Source: Desulfobulbaceae bacterium (GTDB lineage: Bacteria > Desulfobacterota > Desulfobulbia > Desulfobulbales > Desulfurivibrionaceae). Taken from it: a stretch of DNA of 63,639 bases. A model generated the notes under the pieces. That model did no database searches. It was not told the DNA's origin and saw nothing but the letters and a program-made list of their open reading frames with translations. Where the stretch lies: the NCBI GenBank assembly GCA_004332195.1, contig SJBG01000010.1, positions 1 through 63,639 on the forward strand. Direction: 5' to 3'. Positions 1-10,911 of this stretch are shown one piece after another (within the stretch, counting starts at the first letter, position 1; each line of letters starts with the position of its first letter). A program made the position numbers and the translations under genes.

Positions 1-29
1 CCCCCGTTTTCAAGGACACTCCAGTTAAG

Positions 30-908
30 CTAGGCTGCCATGGCCTCCAGCTCAAAAGATACTGGTGCGGTATCCCAGCGCTGAATGCCTCCTCTGACGA
101 TTATAGAACATCTACGATTATAGAACATCTCAACATATTCGAAAATACTTTGTATAGCCTCTGGCCGTGTTTCATACCGGTAATCATATACATGCTCTGT
201 CTTTAGCGTGTGGAAAAAGCTTTCAGCAACCGCATTGTCATAACAATTACCCTTCCTGCTCATACTCTGGATAAAACCATAAGCCTTTAGTGCATCCCTG
301 AAATCAGAGCTTGCGTATTGAACCCCTCTATCAGAATGAAATATACATCCTGTACCGGGCTTCCTCCGCCCTACGGCCTGATATAAGGCTTTGACAACAA
401 ACCCGGATGTCAGCCGGTCGCTCATAGCCCAGCCAACTACCTGCCGGGAATAGAGATCCAATATTACTGCCAGATACAGCCAGCCTTCCATGGTTGCAAT
501 ATACGTAATATCAGATACCCATACGGTATTTGGCTTTTCTACCTCAAAGTTCTGACTCAGGAGATTGGGAGCAACAGGCAAATTGTGCTTCGAGTTCGTT
601 GTCGCTTTGAACTTCTTTGCTGTCTTGGCAACAATGCCATGTATTTTCATTAATCGGGCTACGCGGTTTTCGCCACATCTTGTCCCTTTTGCCTGCAAAT
701 CCTCCGTGATTCTCGGACTTCCATATGCCCTGCGACTGTTTTTGTGTGATTCTCTTATCTCCATGAGTATCTTTTCGTTTTCCTTCTGCCTCTTGCTCTG
801 AGGCTGTATCTTCCTGCTGTAATATCCGCTCCTTGATGCTCCAATGACTCGGCACATCCTCTGCACCCCATGTGTGGAGCGATACTGATCCATGAACCAG
901 TATTTCAT
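30..908 (-). CDS. IS3-family transposase OrfB (DDE integrase domain)
   Basis: This is the catalytic half of an IS3 transposase. The N-terminal HTH_21-like part contains the SRSGYY motif, followed by an rve (integrase) domain with the acidic residues in VWVSDITY, FHSDRGVQY and NAVAESFFHTLK. Near the C-terminus a 17-bp tandem duplication (about 104-137) shifts the frame; a second small indel a few tens of bases downstream restores it, so the protein regains its family ending VSFELEAMAA. The segment between the indels (about RCSIIVRGGIQRWDTA) therefore replaces the usual RQRRHSALGY-type motif. Activity is doubtful, also because the upstream orfA needed for the frameshift fusion is broken. Confidence 0.85.
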   Translation of the reverse strand: MKYWFMDQYRSTHGVQRMCRVIGASRSGYYSRKIQPQSKRQKENEKILMEIRESHKNSRRAYGSPRITEDLQAKGTRCGENRVARLMKIHGIVAKTAKKFKATTNSKHNLPVAPNLLSQNFEVEKPNTVWVSDITYIATMEGWLYLAVILDLYSRQVVGWAMSDRLTSGFVVKALYQAVGRRKPGTGCIFHSDRGVQYASSDFRDALKAYGFIQSMSRKGNCYDNAVAESFFHTLKTEHVYDYRYETRPEAIQSIFEYVEMFYNRRCSIIVRGGIQRWDTAPVSFELEAMAA

Positions 909-1209
909 CTGGGGTGTTTTGAGAAGATGGCCAACGCTTTTTTTAGGATTTCCCTATCATCCTTCAGGTTGGCATTTTCTTTCAGCAGCCTTTTGAGTTC
1001 TTCTTCCTCTGGCTTTAGGTGGCCTTTGCCAGGGAAACTGCCCGATATGGGTCTTCTTTATGCTTTCGTTTCTATGTGTGCAGCAGATTCTCGTGAATCC
1101 CAAGGCTATGGGCTACTTCTGTTACTGATCGCCCGCCTTCTGTCACAAGCCGTATTGCTTCTTCTTTGAACTGCCGGTCGTACGTCCTATGCCTTCTGCT
1201 CTCTTGCAT
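905..1209 (-). pseudogene. IS3-family OrfA (HTH), disrupted
   Basis: It starts with ATG at 1209 after a good Shine-Dalgarno sequence (GGAGGTGTAAA). It encodes an HTH_Tnp_1-type protein up to GIHENLLHT, where the expected Trp codon is TAG. A little further on, two single-base insertions (around the expected AFPGKGH) move the frame. The C-terminal coiled coil (LKPEEEELKRLL to ALAIFSKHPR) is readable only in the shifted frame, and its TGA overlaps the orfB start. Compared by memory with typical IS3 OrfA proteins; an alignment would settle the exact indels. Confidence 0.7.
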
Positions 1210-1488
1210 TTTACACCTCCAAGGTTATAAGGTTATTTATTGTAACCTAACTCTTCGGTGTGTCCGCTATACTGGGGGAAGTGCAGATGGTGAATTCCTC
1301 CGTTGTTGTAGACTAACTCAAACGGTTGAATTCTCCAATTCACGCTGAACCAAAACACATGAATTGCGACGTCAGGCAACCCATACAAGACGCTTTCAGT
1401 CCGATGACGAATGTTGGCAAACAATACAAACTCACTTTGAAACCAGAAAGGGGAAAAACAAGCACAAATTATGTCAACTTATTTAATG

Positions 1489-1637
1489 GTTCGCATATAG
1501 TAAAGGAAGAGGATCGGGATGAAGATCAGCCAGGCCGAAATTTTGGGTTTTTCCAGAACCTGTTTGGCAACTTTGTAGGCAAATTGATTTTCCTAGTTCC
1601 AAATAAGCTGGTAGGTATCACGACGATCATGGGCCAT
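1489..1637 (-). pseudogene. small membrane-protein remnant
   Basis: Read from an ATG at 1637, the frame gives MAHDRRDTYQLIWN, an in-frame TAG, then ENQFAYKVAKQVLEKPKISA and a hydrophobic stretch (WLIFIPILFLYYM) before TAA at 1491-1489. The order of a charged amphipathic N-terminus, a KPK(I/L)S segment and a transmembrane helix ending in YYMR resembles an uncharacterised deltaproteobacterial membrane family that I cannot name with certainty. The internal stop and early end next to an IS element suggest a remnant. It is too short to be sure. Confidence 0.4.
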
Positions 1638-1967
1638 AAACGATGTTCTCGTTAATTTTAGTTTCGGCCTAGATCCGACCGCCACTTGGCAACCTTTGGA
1701 CACGGCGCTCTGCAGGCAAAAAAACCTGAACTATTTATCCGCAGGTTCTTTTGAAGGGTGTTGCAAGGATCGCCGTATAACTACTTGCAATTAGGTTGAA
1801 GCTTGCAAAACAGCTTTTCAGGGTAAAACAACGGTATTTCAACAAGATACATAATGTTTTACAACACCATCTTTTAGCCTCTTGTTTTCCCGAGACATGA
1901 ACAAGGTTCGAACGTTCAGTTACCAGCCAGGGGCATCGTGGGTGAAGTTGCTTGGGCAGTGTTGGCG
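1638..1967. other. intergenic region, no gene recognised
   Basis: About 330 bp between the membrane-protein remnant and the stress-protein gene. Open frames here have no recognisable similarity and look like chance. The only structure I see is a short hairpin with a T-tract for the minus strand, listed separately. Confidence 0.5.
1716..1747 (-). terminator. possible rho-independent terminator
   Basis: On the minus strand AACCTG (1747-1742), a 13-nt loop and CAGGTT (1728-1723) run into a T-tract (about 1724-1717). The stem is only 6 bp, and it lies about 220 bp downstream of the stress-protein stop, so it is a weak candidate. Confidence 0.35.
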
Positions 1968-2390
1968 CTACTTGATGACCATAACGTTGCATTGGCTGCG
2001 ACTAACCACCTTGAGCGCCACACCGCCCATGGATCCATGAACTTCTCTCCGGTGTTTGCCAACGGCTCCGATGACAATCAAGTCCGCGCCGATTTCATCA
2101 GCGGCCTCCAGGATACTGCTCTCCGCTACTCCGGACTTGATCAACACCTTGGCCGTAATCTTGTGGTCGGCCAGGATTTGCTCGATTTCTGCTTTGATTC
2201 CCTCGGCTTCTCGGTGTTGGATGGCGGTGATTGCTTTGCACTCGTCAATACCGATACCCAGCAGGCAGAGGTCGGTTACGACAACAAGCGCAACAATTTC
2301 CGCCTCGCCGAGCTTGTCGGCCAGCTTTAGGGCTTCATCCAGGGTCTTATAGGCATGTTCTGAGCCGTCATGGGGTACAAGCAGTTTCAT
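1968..2390 (-). CDS. universal stress protein (UspA family)
   Basis: A single-domain Usp protein of about 140 residues, probably nucleotide-binding and cytosolic. It opens with the typical KLLVPHDGSEHA beta-strand and Asp and ends with a glycine-rich ATP-loop-like motif (IVIGAVGKHRRE, HGSMGG). The spacing between the second and third glycines is shorter than the canonical G-x2-G-x9-G(S/T), so ATP binding is not certain. ATG at 2390 is chosen because AGGAGG lies 5 nt upstream; a longer frame starting at 2420 lacks this. It is followed upstream on the same strand by a P-type ATPase, suggesting a shared stress or ion-homeostasis role. Confidence 0.85.
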   Translation of the reverse strand: MKLLVPHDGSEHAYKTLDEALKLADKLGEAEIVALVVVTDLCLLGIGIDECKAITAIQHREAEGIKAEIEQILADHKITAKVLIKSGVAESSILEAADEIGADLIVIGAVGKHRREVHGSMGGVALKVVSRSQCNVMVIK

Positions 2391-2501
2391 AGGAGCCTCC
2401 TGTGGTTTTAAGGATAACACATTCGATGTTGCTTGGCATCTTCATCAGCTTTCACCTTCACACCCTGCTCTGGCCCCAAAACCGACGGGGTCGCTGAACT
2501 T

Positions 2502-5243
<2,742 letters not shown>

Positions 5244-5350
5244 GTTAGTGTTGACTCCGATTTGAACCCGAATGTTTGATCGCGTCAAGTTGGCACAACT
5301 CGCCTTGTTAGCCGGCGATTGTGCGTTTTGAGCATCTTGTTTTTTTTAAT

Positions 5351-6193
5351 TTACCTGCCGCCTGGTTTTTTTGTAAGCAAAATTGTGTTTACTTCATCTC
5401 GGGCCGGTTGGTATTTTTCCGGGACCGGAGTTACCCTGGGCACTCGACCCAGGGGGTTTTCATCCACCAGCATCAGGCAGCCGTAGCATTTTTCCAGAAT
5501 CTCGAAGGTGAGCACTTTATGGGGCGGGCCAAGGGCGCTCATCCGACCCTGATTCAACAGCAGCAGGCGGTCACCGTACATGGCGGCCAGGTTGAGGTTG
5601 TGGGAAATCATGACGATGGTTACTCCCTGCAGGCGACGCAGCCGCTCCAACAGGTCGAGAATTCGGACCTGGTGGGCGGGGTCCAGGGCGGCGGTAGGTT
5701 CGTCGAGCAGCAGCAGGCGGGGTTGTTGACACAGGGCGCGGGCGATGAAGACTCGTTGACGCTCGCCGCCGCTTAATTGATCCAAGCGGCGGCGAGCGAG
5801 GTGATCGACTTCGGTAAATTCCATGGCCTGGGCAGCCAGCCGGTGATCCGCTTCCCCTTCCAACTCCCAGAGGCGCAGGTGTGGGGAGCGACCCATCAGT
5901 ACGGTTTCCGCGACCCGAAAGGGAAAATCCGTGGGGGCTTGTTGGGGCACCATCGCCACCTGGCGGGCCAGTTGCCGCCGTTTTTGGGTTTGCGGCGGGC
6001 GACCAAATATTTTCACTTGACCGATCGCCGGCGCCAACAAGCCGGCCAGGGTTTTGAGTAGTGAGGTTTTGCCGCTGCCGTTGGGGCCGATAATCAGAAA
6101 AAATTCTCCGGCCGCCACCGTAAAGTCAATTTGGCGCAAAATCGCTTGTCGGCCATAATTCAGGCCCAGTTCGCGCACCGTTACCACGTTCAT
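5351..6193 (-). CDS. btuD: ABC transporter ATPase, cobalamin import (BtuD-like)
   Basis: Cytosolic ATPase of an iron-siderophore/cobalamin-type importer, 280 residues. Walker A is IGPNGSGKTS (about 35-44), the signature LSGGERQR lies near 140, Walker B is LLLLDEPTAALD and the switch His is in MISHNLN. By sequence alone it could serve haem or siderophore uptake. The B12 assignment comes from its place as the last gene of a cluster led by a cobalamin riboswitch and a BtuB-like receptor. The frame ends with a short basic extension beyond the family core. A gap of about 117 bp separates it from btuC. Confidence 0.85.
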   Translation of the reverse strand: MNVVTVRELGLNYGRQAILRQIDFTVAAGEFFLIIGPNGSGKTSLLKTLAGLLAPAIGQVKIFGRPPQTQKRRQLARQVAMVPQQAPTDFPFRVAETVLMGRSPHLRLWELEGEADHRLAAQAMEFTEVDHLARRRLDQLSGGERQRVFIARALCQQPRLLLLDEPTAALDPAHQVRILDLLERLRRLQGVTIVMISHNLNLAAMYGDRLLLLNQGRMSALGPPHKVLTFEILEKCYGCLMLVDENPLGRVPRVTPVPEKYQPARDEVNTILLTKKPGGR

Positions 6194-6310
6194 TAGTTGA
6201 TATCCATTTTTTTAGTGTCCCTTTTTGGTTAATTTTCGAGCCGGAACCTCGAAAGAGGATGGAAGGTCCGGTAGTTAAGAGTTGTCTCAAGGGGGCATGA
6301 TGTTATCGGT

Positions 6311-7375
6311 CTATGCCCGGGCTTTCCAGAGGAGAAAGATAAACAGGGGCGCGCCGATTAAGGCGGTGACTACCCCCACGGGTATTTCTCCGCCAGTGGG
6401 CAGGGTGCGGGCGATGAGATCGCAAAAGATCAGGTAGGCGCCGCCGCCCAGTAGGCAGGCGGGAATCAACAACCGATGGTCGGGGCCCATCATCAGGCGG
6501 AAAACATGGGGTACCACCAGACCGACAAAGCCGATGGTGCCGGCCAGACTGACCACTAGCGCGACCATAAACGAAGTCAGCAGCAACAGGGTCAGGGAAA
6601 CGGCCCGAACCCTGATCCCCATGGCGGCGGCGGCATCCCGCCCCAACAGCATCAGGTTCATCGGCCGGGCCAGCAGCAGGATTATCACCATTGACGGAAC
6701 CAGCAGCAGGAGCAGCGGCAGTTGGCCCCGTTCGATTCGGGAGAGATCGCCCATCAGCCAAAAGAGGACCTGGCGCAACAGAGAGTCATCAGCCAGACTG
6801 AGCAGCAACATGATCAGGGCGCCGCAAAAGGCGTTCATCATGACTCCGCCCAACAACAAAGTGTCCTTGCCCGGCGTCTTGCTGCCTTCCCCCAGGCCCA
6901 GGATCAGAACCATGGTTGCCATGCCGCCGGCCATGGCCAGTAGAGTCACCCCGGGGAAAAAAGACAGCCCGATGATAATGCCACTAATCGCCCCGACTGC
7001 CGACCCGCCGGAGATTCCCAGGATGTAGGGTTCAGCCAGAGAATTGCGCAGCAAGGCCTGAAAGACCAGACCGCCCAGGGCCAGCGTTGCCCCGGTGGCG
7101 GCGGCCAGAATCACCCGAGGCAGGCGAATTTCCCAGATGATTGCTTGAACCACCGGATCGACTTCTTCGCCGGAGAAGAGCAAAGTCCCAAGATTGACGC
7201 TGGTAAATCCGGCAAATCCGACAAATCCGGTGGAGCCGATACTCAGGCCCGCCGCTACGGCCAAGAGCAGCGCTCCCCCGGTCAGGCCAGTGAGCAGCAG
7301 TATGGTTTTGAGCAGCGAGGGGAAGTGGACGGGCATTTTGCCATCAGCCTGCTGGTTTTTCAAATTAATCCACAT
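6311..7375 (-). CDS. btuC: FecCD-family permease, cobalamin import (BtuC-like)
   Basis: Polytopic inner-membrane permease of 354 residues with about ten hydrophobic segments and the FecCD hallmarks: RLPRVILAAATGATLALGG, NSLAEPYILGISGGSAVGA, the cytoplasmic coupling region around MNLMLLGRDAAAAMGI, and GLVVPHVFR. It presumably forms a dimer that carries cobalamin from the periplasmic binding protein. The start overlaps the end of btuF by 11 bp, indicating translational coupling. A short slippage-like repeat encodes GFVGFAGFTS in the first periplasmic loop (near 7200). Confidence 0.88.
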   Translation of the reverse strand: MWINLKNQQADGKMPVHFPSLLKTILLLTGLTGGALLLAVAAGLSIGSTGFVGFAGFTSVNLGTLLFSGEEVDPVVQAIIWEIRLPRVILAAATGATLALGGLVFQALLRNSLAEPYILGISGGSAVGAISGIIIGLSFFPGVTLLAMAGGMATMVLILGLGEGSKTPGKDTLLLGGVMMNAFCGALIMLLLSLADDSLLRQVLFWLMGDLSRIERGQLPLLLLLVPSMVIILLLARPMNLMLLGRDAAAAMGIRVRAVSLTLLLLTSFMVALVVSLAGTIGFVGLVVPHVFRLMMGPDHRLLIPACLLGGGAYLIFCDLIARTLPTGGEIPVGVVTALIGAPLFIFLLWKARA

Positions 7376-8270
7376 TTATTGGAAAAAGATCGGGATGAAG
7401 AATTCGGGCCAGGCTTTCCAGACCGTCGAGGAGGCGAAAGGTAGGGCGTTTAAAAAGATCGGCATCGACCACGTGGACGCGTTGTTTTTGCACGGCCACC
7501 AGTTGAGGCCAACGTTCCCAATGCCGCCGCAACTCCTCCGGGCCTTGTAAACCGGGTTTGGTGGAGATGATGACAAACTCCGGTTGCAGGCGGAGTATAT
7601 CCTCCCAACTATGGCGAGGGTAGGGCGGGCCGCCCGCCGTGGCGTTACGCCCCCCGGCCAGGATTATCAGTTCATGGAGAAAAGTTTGTTCGCCGACGCT
7701 GACTATGGGGTGGATGCCCACCTGGAAAAAGACCGAGGGGCGTTGCCAAACGGTGGAGATTTGGCGGTGGAGCAAAGTCAGACGCTCTTCCATGGCGGTT
7801 GCCAGCTCTTCCGCCCTGGGGGTGGCGTTAAGGATTTGCCCCAGGGCCCGAAAGCTGCTGATAATGCCCGCAAAGTCGCGGGGGTCGATAACAAAAACCG
7901 CAATTCCCATCTTGGTCAACCGTTCCACCAGTTGGCGGGGGTTGCCATCGCGGGTGGCCAAGACCAGATCCGGCCTTAAGGCCACGATACGTTCCAGGTC
8001 GGGATTGACAAAAGAGCCGATCCGGGGAATTTCCTGGGCCGCTGGGGGGAAATCGCTGAAGTGGGGGGTTCCTCGTAACAGCTCGCCCCGGCCCAGGGAA
8101 AAAACCATCTCGGTGATACTGGGGGCTAGAGAAACCACCCTTTGCGGTTGGGCCGGAATCAGCGTCTGGCGGCCGGTATGGTCGAGTAATTCCCGCTCCT
8201 GGGCCATGGCCGACGACGGGAGGAGAAAAGTGAGAAGAAGTAAGAGCAGCAGGGGGATTTTGTTGGTCAT
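7365..8270 (-). CDS. btuF: periplasmic cobalamin-binding protein (BtuF-like)
   Basis: Class III substrate-binding protein of 301 residues with a Sec signal peptide (LLLLLLTFLLPSSAMA, then QERELLD). The mature part carries the PBP family pattern PQRVVSLAPSITEMVFSLG, later HFSDFPPAAQEIPRIGSFVNPDLERIVALRPDLVLA, and a long linking helix. These fit vitamin B12 or iron-chelate binders; the neighbours favour B12. It lies between the receptor and the permease, with btuC starting inside its last codons. Confidence 0.87.
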   Translation of the reverse strand: MTNKIPLLLLLLLTFLLPSSAMAQERELLDHTGRQTLIPAQPQRVVSLAPSITEMVFSLGRGELLRGTPHFSDFPPAAQEIPRIGSFVNPDLERIVALRPDLVLATRDGNPRQLVERLTKMGIAVFVIDPRDFAGIISSFRALGQILNATPRAEELATAMEERLTLLHRQISTVWQRPSVFFQVGIHPIVSVGEQTFLHELIILAGGRNATAGGPPYPRHSWEDILRLQPEFVIISTKPGLQGPEELRRHWERWPQLVAVQKQRVHVVDADLFKRPTFRLLDGLESLARILHPDLFPINVD

Positions 8271-8294
8271 TTTTCTTAAACCTTAAATCTCAAA

Positions 8295-10211
8295 TTAAAA
8301 GTTGTAGCTTAAGGTAACAAAAGCTTCCCGGCCCGGGGGGTTGTAAGTCGCCACCTCCCGATATTTATGGTCAAAGAGGTTTTCTATTCGGCCCTTAAGC
8401 AGCCAGTTGTCAGTCAGATCGTAGGCGGCCCGCAGGGAGAAGAGGGTGTAGCCCGCGACCCTGATGGTATTGGCGGGGCCGTCATAGTGATGGCTGACGG
8501 CCTTGGCGGTCAGACCCACCCGCCAAAACCCGAAGTCGCCATCGAGATTGACGGTCCCCGTCTGTCGAGAACGCCGGGGCAACAGGCGGTCAGTGACTTG
8601 ATCTTTGGGATTGAGCAGGGTAAGAGCCAGGCCGAGCCGCCACGGTTCGCCTAGTTGAATGGCGCTGTCCAACTCCAAACCATCGATTCGGGCTTGGTTG
8701 ATGTTTTCTAGCGACCGAGAAATTGGCGACCAAGAAATCAGGTGGTCAATGTCGGTGCGAAAGACCCCCACTCGCCAATGACCTCGATCAAATGATTGGC
8801 GCAAGGCCAGCTCGTAGCTGCGGGACTCTTCCGGTCTTAGATTTGGGTTGTCGAAGCCTGGCCAGTAAAGCTCGTTAAAGGTCGGGGCCCGAAAGGCGGT
8901 GCCGTAATTGGCGGTCAGGCGCAGGTTGTGGGGGAGTTGCAGGCCATAGCCGATACTGTAAGTGTTATGGTCGCCGAACTGTTGATTGTCTTCGTGGCGC
9001 AGTCCCAGCACCAGGCTGTGGCGGTCGTAGTCGAGCTGGTGCTGAAGATAGACCCCGGTGGTGGCCCTGCGAGTACGAACATAGTCGTCGGGGGATTTGC
9101 TAACTCGTTCCTGGAGATAATCGACGCCCATGGTGATGCGCTGGTGGTCGTCGAGCTGAAAATCGTTCTGCCAGCTAAGTTGGTTCTTTTTGGTGTTGAT
9201 GATTGAACTAAAAACCCCGTTCCTGAGGTTTTGGCTGTCATCCCGGCTTTGCCCCCCTTGGATGGTGATATTCCAGAATGTCAATGGTCGCAAACGCGCG
9301 GTTAGACCAAGGGCCTGCTGCCGGAAATCGGTTTCATTCTGCCAGTCGCCGTCAAATTCGATGTTGCCGGCGGCGTGCAGGGCCTGAGCCTCCACCTCAT
9401 TGCCGGGGGTGAAGCGGTGGCCCAAGCGCAGGCTGACCGAGCTTTCGCGGAGGCCGTCGGCGTCAGGTTGATTGGGGGTGGGGCCCCAAGCTGTGGGAAG
9501 ATGAACATTGTTTTGTTGAACATCAAAGCCCCGGGTGCCCAGGTTGGCCAGGGCCAGACTGTAATGACTATCACCCAAGGGGCCGGAGAGCTGGGCTCGG
9601 ACCTCATGGGTGTCATGACTGCCACCGCTGAGCGCTACCTGCCCCCGCGGTTCATCGCCGCCCCGGCGGGTGAAGATCTGAATAACCCCGCCGATAGCGC
9701 CGGCTCCATACAGGGTTGAGCGAGGGCCGCGGACTACCTCGATACGCTCAATCTGACTCAAGGGGAGATGCTGAATGGCGGTCGCGCCAGTGGTGGCCGA
9801 ACCGACTCTTAAGCCATCTACTAAAATCAGGGCGTGTTTGGAGTCAGTTCCGCGGATGGAGAGCCGTGTGGTGTGGCCTCGGCCGCCACTGCGTAATATT
9901 TGCAGACCGGGCACCGTGCTTAAAGCCTCCGCCAGGGTGCTGAATTGTCTTTCATCGATTTGTTGACGGGTGATAACGGTGACCGCCGCCAGGCTGTATT
10001 CCTCTTTTTCGGGACCACGGATGGCGGTTACCACCATATCATCAAGACGAATCACCGACTCCCCGGCAACCCTCGCAACCCCGGCGTTAGACTCAGCCTC
10101 AGTCCTCACTCCATCCTTGGCCCCCACCTCAGCCTTCGCTGCAACTCCGGCCTCAGCCGTTACCGCCACGCTAAGCGCCAGCGCGGTCGCCAACACATAC
10201 TTCTTGTCCAT
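8295..10211 (-). CDS. btuB: TonB-dependent outer-membrane cobalamin receptor (BtuB-like)
   Basis: A 22-stranded beta-barrel receptor of 638 residues. It has a signal peptide (MDKKYVLATALALSVAVTAEA), a TonB box DDMVVTA close to the DTLVVTA of E. coli BtuB, a plug domain (ITRQQIDERQFSTLAEALS; VRGPRSTLYGAGAIGGVIQI), barrel strands and a terminal aromatic residue (SYNF) for outer-membrane assembly. Between the signal peptide and the TonB box lies an unusual Ala/Glu/Val-rich stretch (about residues 20-50) built from short imperfect repeats. ATG 10211 follows a strong GAGGAGGGAG Shine-Dalgarno, partly inside a small hairpin, and the cobalamin riboswitch lies about 185 bp upstream. Confidence 0.92.
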   Translation of the reverse strand: MDKKYVLATALALSVAVTAEAGVAAKAEVGAKDGVRTEAESNAGVARVAGESVIRLDDMVVTAIRGPEKEEYSLAAVTVITRQQIDERQFSTLAEALSTVPGLQILRSGGRGHTTRLSIRGTDSKHALILVDGLRVGSATTGATAIQHLPLSQIERIEVVRGPRSTLYGAGAIGGVIQIFTRRGGDEPRGQVALSGGSHDTHEVRAQLSGPLGDSHYSLALANLGTRGFDVQQNNVHLPTAWGPTPNQPDADGLRESSVSLRLGHRFTPGNEVEAQALHAAGNIEFDGDWQNETDFRQQALGLTARLRPLTFWNITIQGGQSRDDSQNLRNGVFSSIINTKKNQLSWQNDFQLDDHQRITMGVDYLQERVSKSPDDYVRTRRATTGVYLQHQLDYDRHSLVLGLRHEDNQQFGDHNTYSIGYGLQLPHNLRLTANYGTAFRAPTFNELYWPGFDNPNLRPEESRSYELALRQSFDRGHWRVGVFRTDIDHLISWSPISRSLENINQARIDGLELDSAIQLGEPWRLGLALTLLNPKDQVTDRLLPRRSRQTGTVNLDGDFGFWRVGLTAKAVSHHYDGPANTIRVAGYTLFSLRAAYDLTDNWLLKGRIENLFDHKYREVATYNPPGREAFVTLSYNF

Positions 10212-10219
10212 AACTCCCT

Positions 10220-10250
10220 CCTCGTGCTTGATGGTTGTCTGGTCACGAGG
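10220..10250 (-). promoter_or_regulatory. hairpin at the btuB ribosome-binding site
   Basis: On the minus strand CCTCGTG (10250-10244) can pair perfectly with CACGAGG (10226-10220). The latter runs directly into the Shine-Dalgarno stretch GAGGAGGGAG ahead of the btuB ATG. The 7-bp stem could limit ribosome access and serve as the expression platform of the upstream riboswitch. Pairing was judged by eye; no energy was computed. Confidence 0.45.
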
Positions 10251-10395
10251 ATTTTTTCCTATCCGCAGGCAGAAAATCCGCAGGCAAAAAAAATCCCCAA
10301 ACCAATAAAATAATATTGATCCGGGGTGCCCTGATTTTCCCTAGATAAACAACAGTCGTCCCTGGTCCACGGAGCTGATCTGTACGATTTTTTTT

Positions 10396-10540
10396 CAGGT
10401 AGGTCTTCTGACTCCCGGCTCATCCTCCTTCCGCGTCTTCCCATCCTGAAAAATCGGATAGTGACATATTGCGGAATTTGTCCCCGGTTACAGCGGCGGG
10501 CCCGTCCCCGATTTGCACGGGGTTCCCTTTTAAGCTCAAC
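10396..10540 (-). promoter_or_regulatory. cobalamin (AdoCbl) riboswitch
   Basis: Read on the minus strand, the conserved core appears in order: AAAAGGGAA near 10530, a GTG-containing P-stem, GCCCGC followed by CTGTAA, a variable stem, GGGAAGACGCGG, and the B12 box GAGCCGGGAGTCAGAAGACC near 10422-10403. This matches the Rfam cobalamin class. It precedes btuB-F-C-D, so the expected action is repression of uptake genes when adenosylcobalamin is plentiful. Its 5' edge is only about 5 bp from a copy of the dispersed ~141-bp repeat, so the promoter must lie at or inside that repeat. Confidence 0.93.
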
Positions 10541-10545
10541 ATAAA

Positions 10546-10686
10546 GCTACCTTGAAAAATTAGCTATTTTGTTCGAGTTTACGGCAGGCGCAAAAAAATT
10601 ACCGCAGGCATCTGGTTGATATTCCGAGGATAATTTTTTGCGCATAACGCAGAAATCGGGCGAAAGAGCAATTTTTCAAGGTGGCC
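10546..10686 (-). repeat. dispersed ~141-bp inverted-repeat element, copy 1
   Basis: Full-length copy in reverse orientation. The termini match the other copies: CTACCTTGAAAAATTAGC on the left and the complement of GGCCACCTTGAAAAATTGC on the right, with the conserved interior (GAATATCAACCA, TGCCTGCGGTAA). It occupies the divergent region between the B12 riboswitch and the beta-helix acyltransferase gene. Its 'A-end' (the end with TTTCGCCCGATTTC) points toward the acyltransferase start. Confidence 0.9.
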
Positions 10687-10911
10687 ATAAGAGCACCTGA
10701 GGCAATCAGCTTAATGGGTCGCTAGCCTAAAAACAAGTAAAAATCTCCAAAACAAATAAAAAATCCCCGGCTGAAAAATCCCCGGCCAACCGGCTCAATT
10801 TACTTGCAAAAATCTTCTCGGCAAATCATATATGCTAGGTTGTGGATTTTTTTCAACAACCCCCACCGGAGCGGTGGCAGCTTCTCCGGTCCGACCGTTA
10901 GCGAGAAATTT

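Larger units (their letters stand above)
1..1278 (-). mobile_element. IS3-family insertion sequence, decayed
   Basis: The element is bounded by imperfect inverted repeats. The left end reads CCCCCGTTTTCAAGGACACT and the reverse complement of the right end (ending at 1278) begins CCCCCAGTATAGCGGACACA; about 15 of the first 22 positions agree. It holds the usual orfA-orfB pair on the minus strand with an ATGA overlap at 905-908. orfA is broken and orfB has compensating indels, so the copy is probably not autonomous. The left end coincides with base 1, so the flank and any target duplication on that side cannot be seen; the sequence may have been cut at this repeat. Confidence 0.85.
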
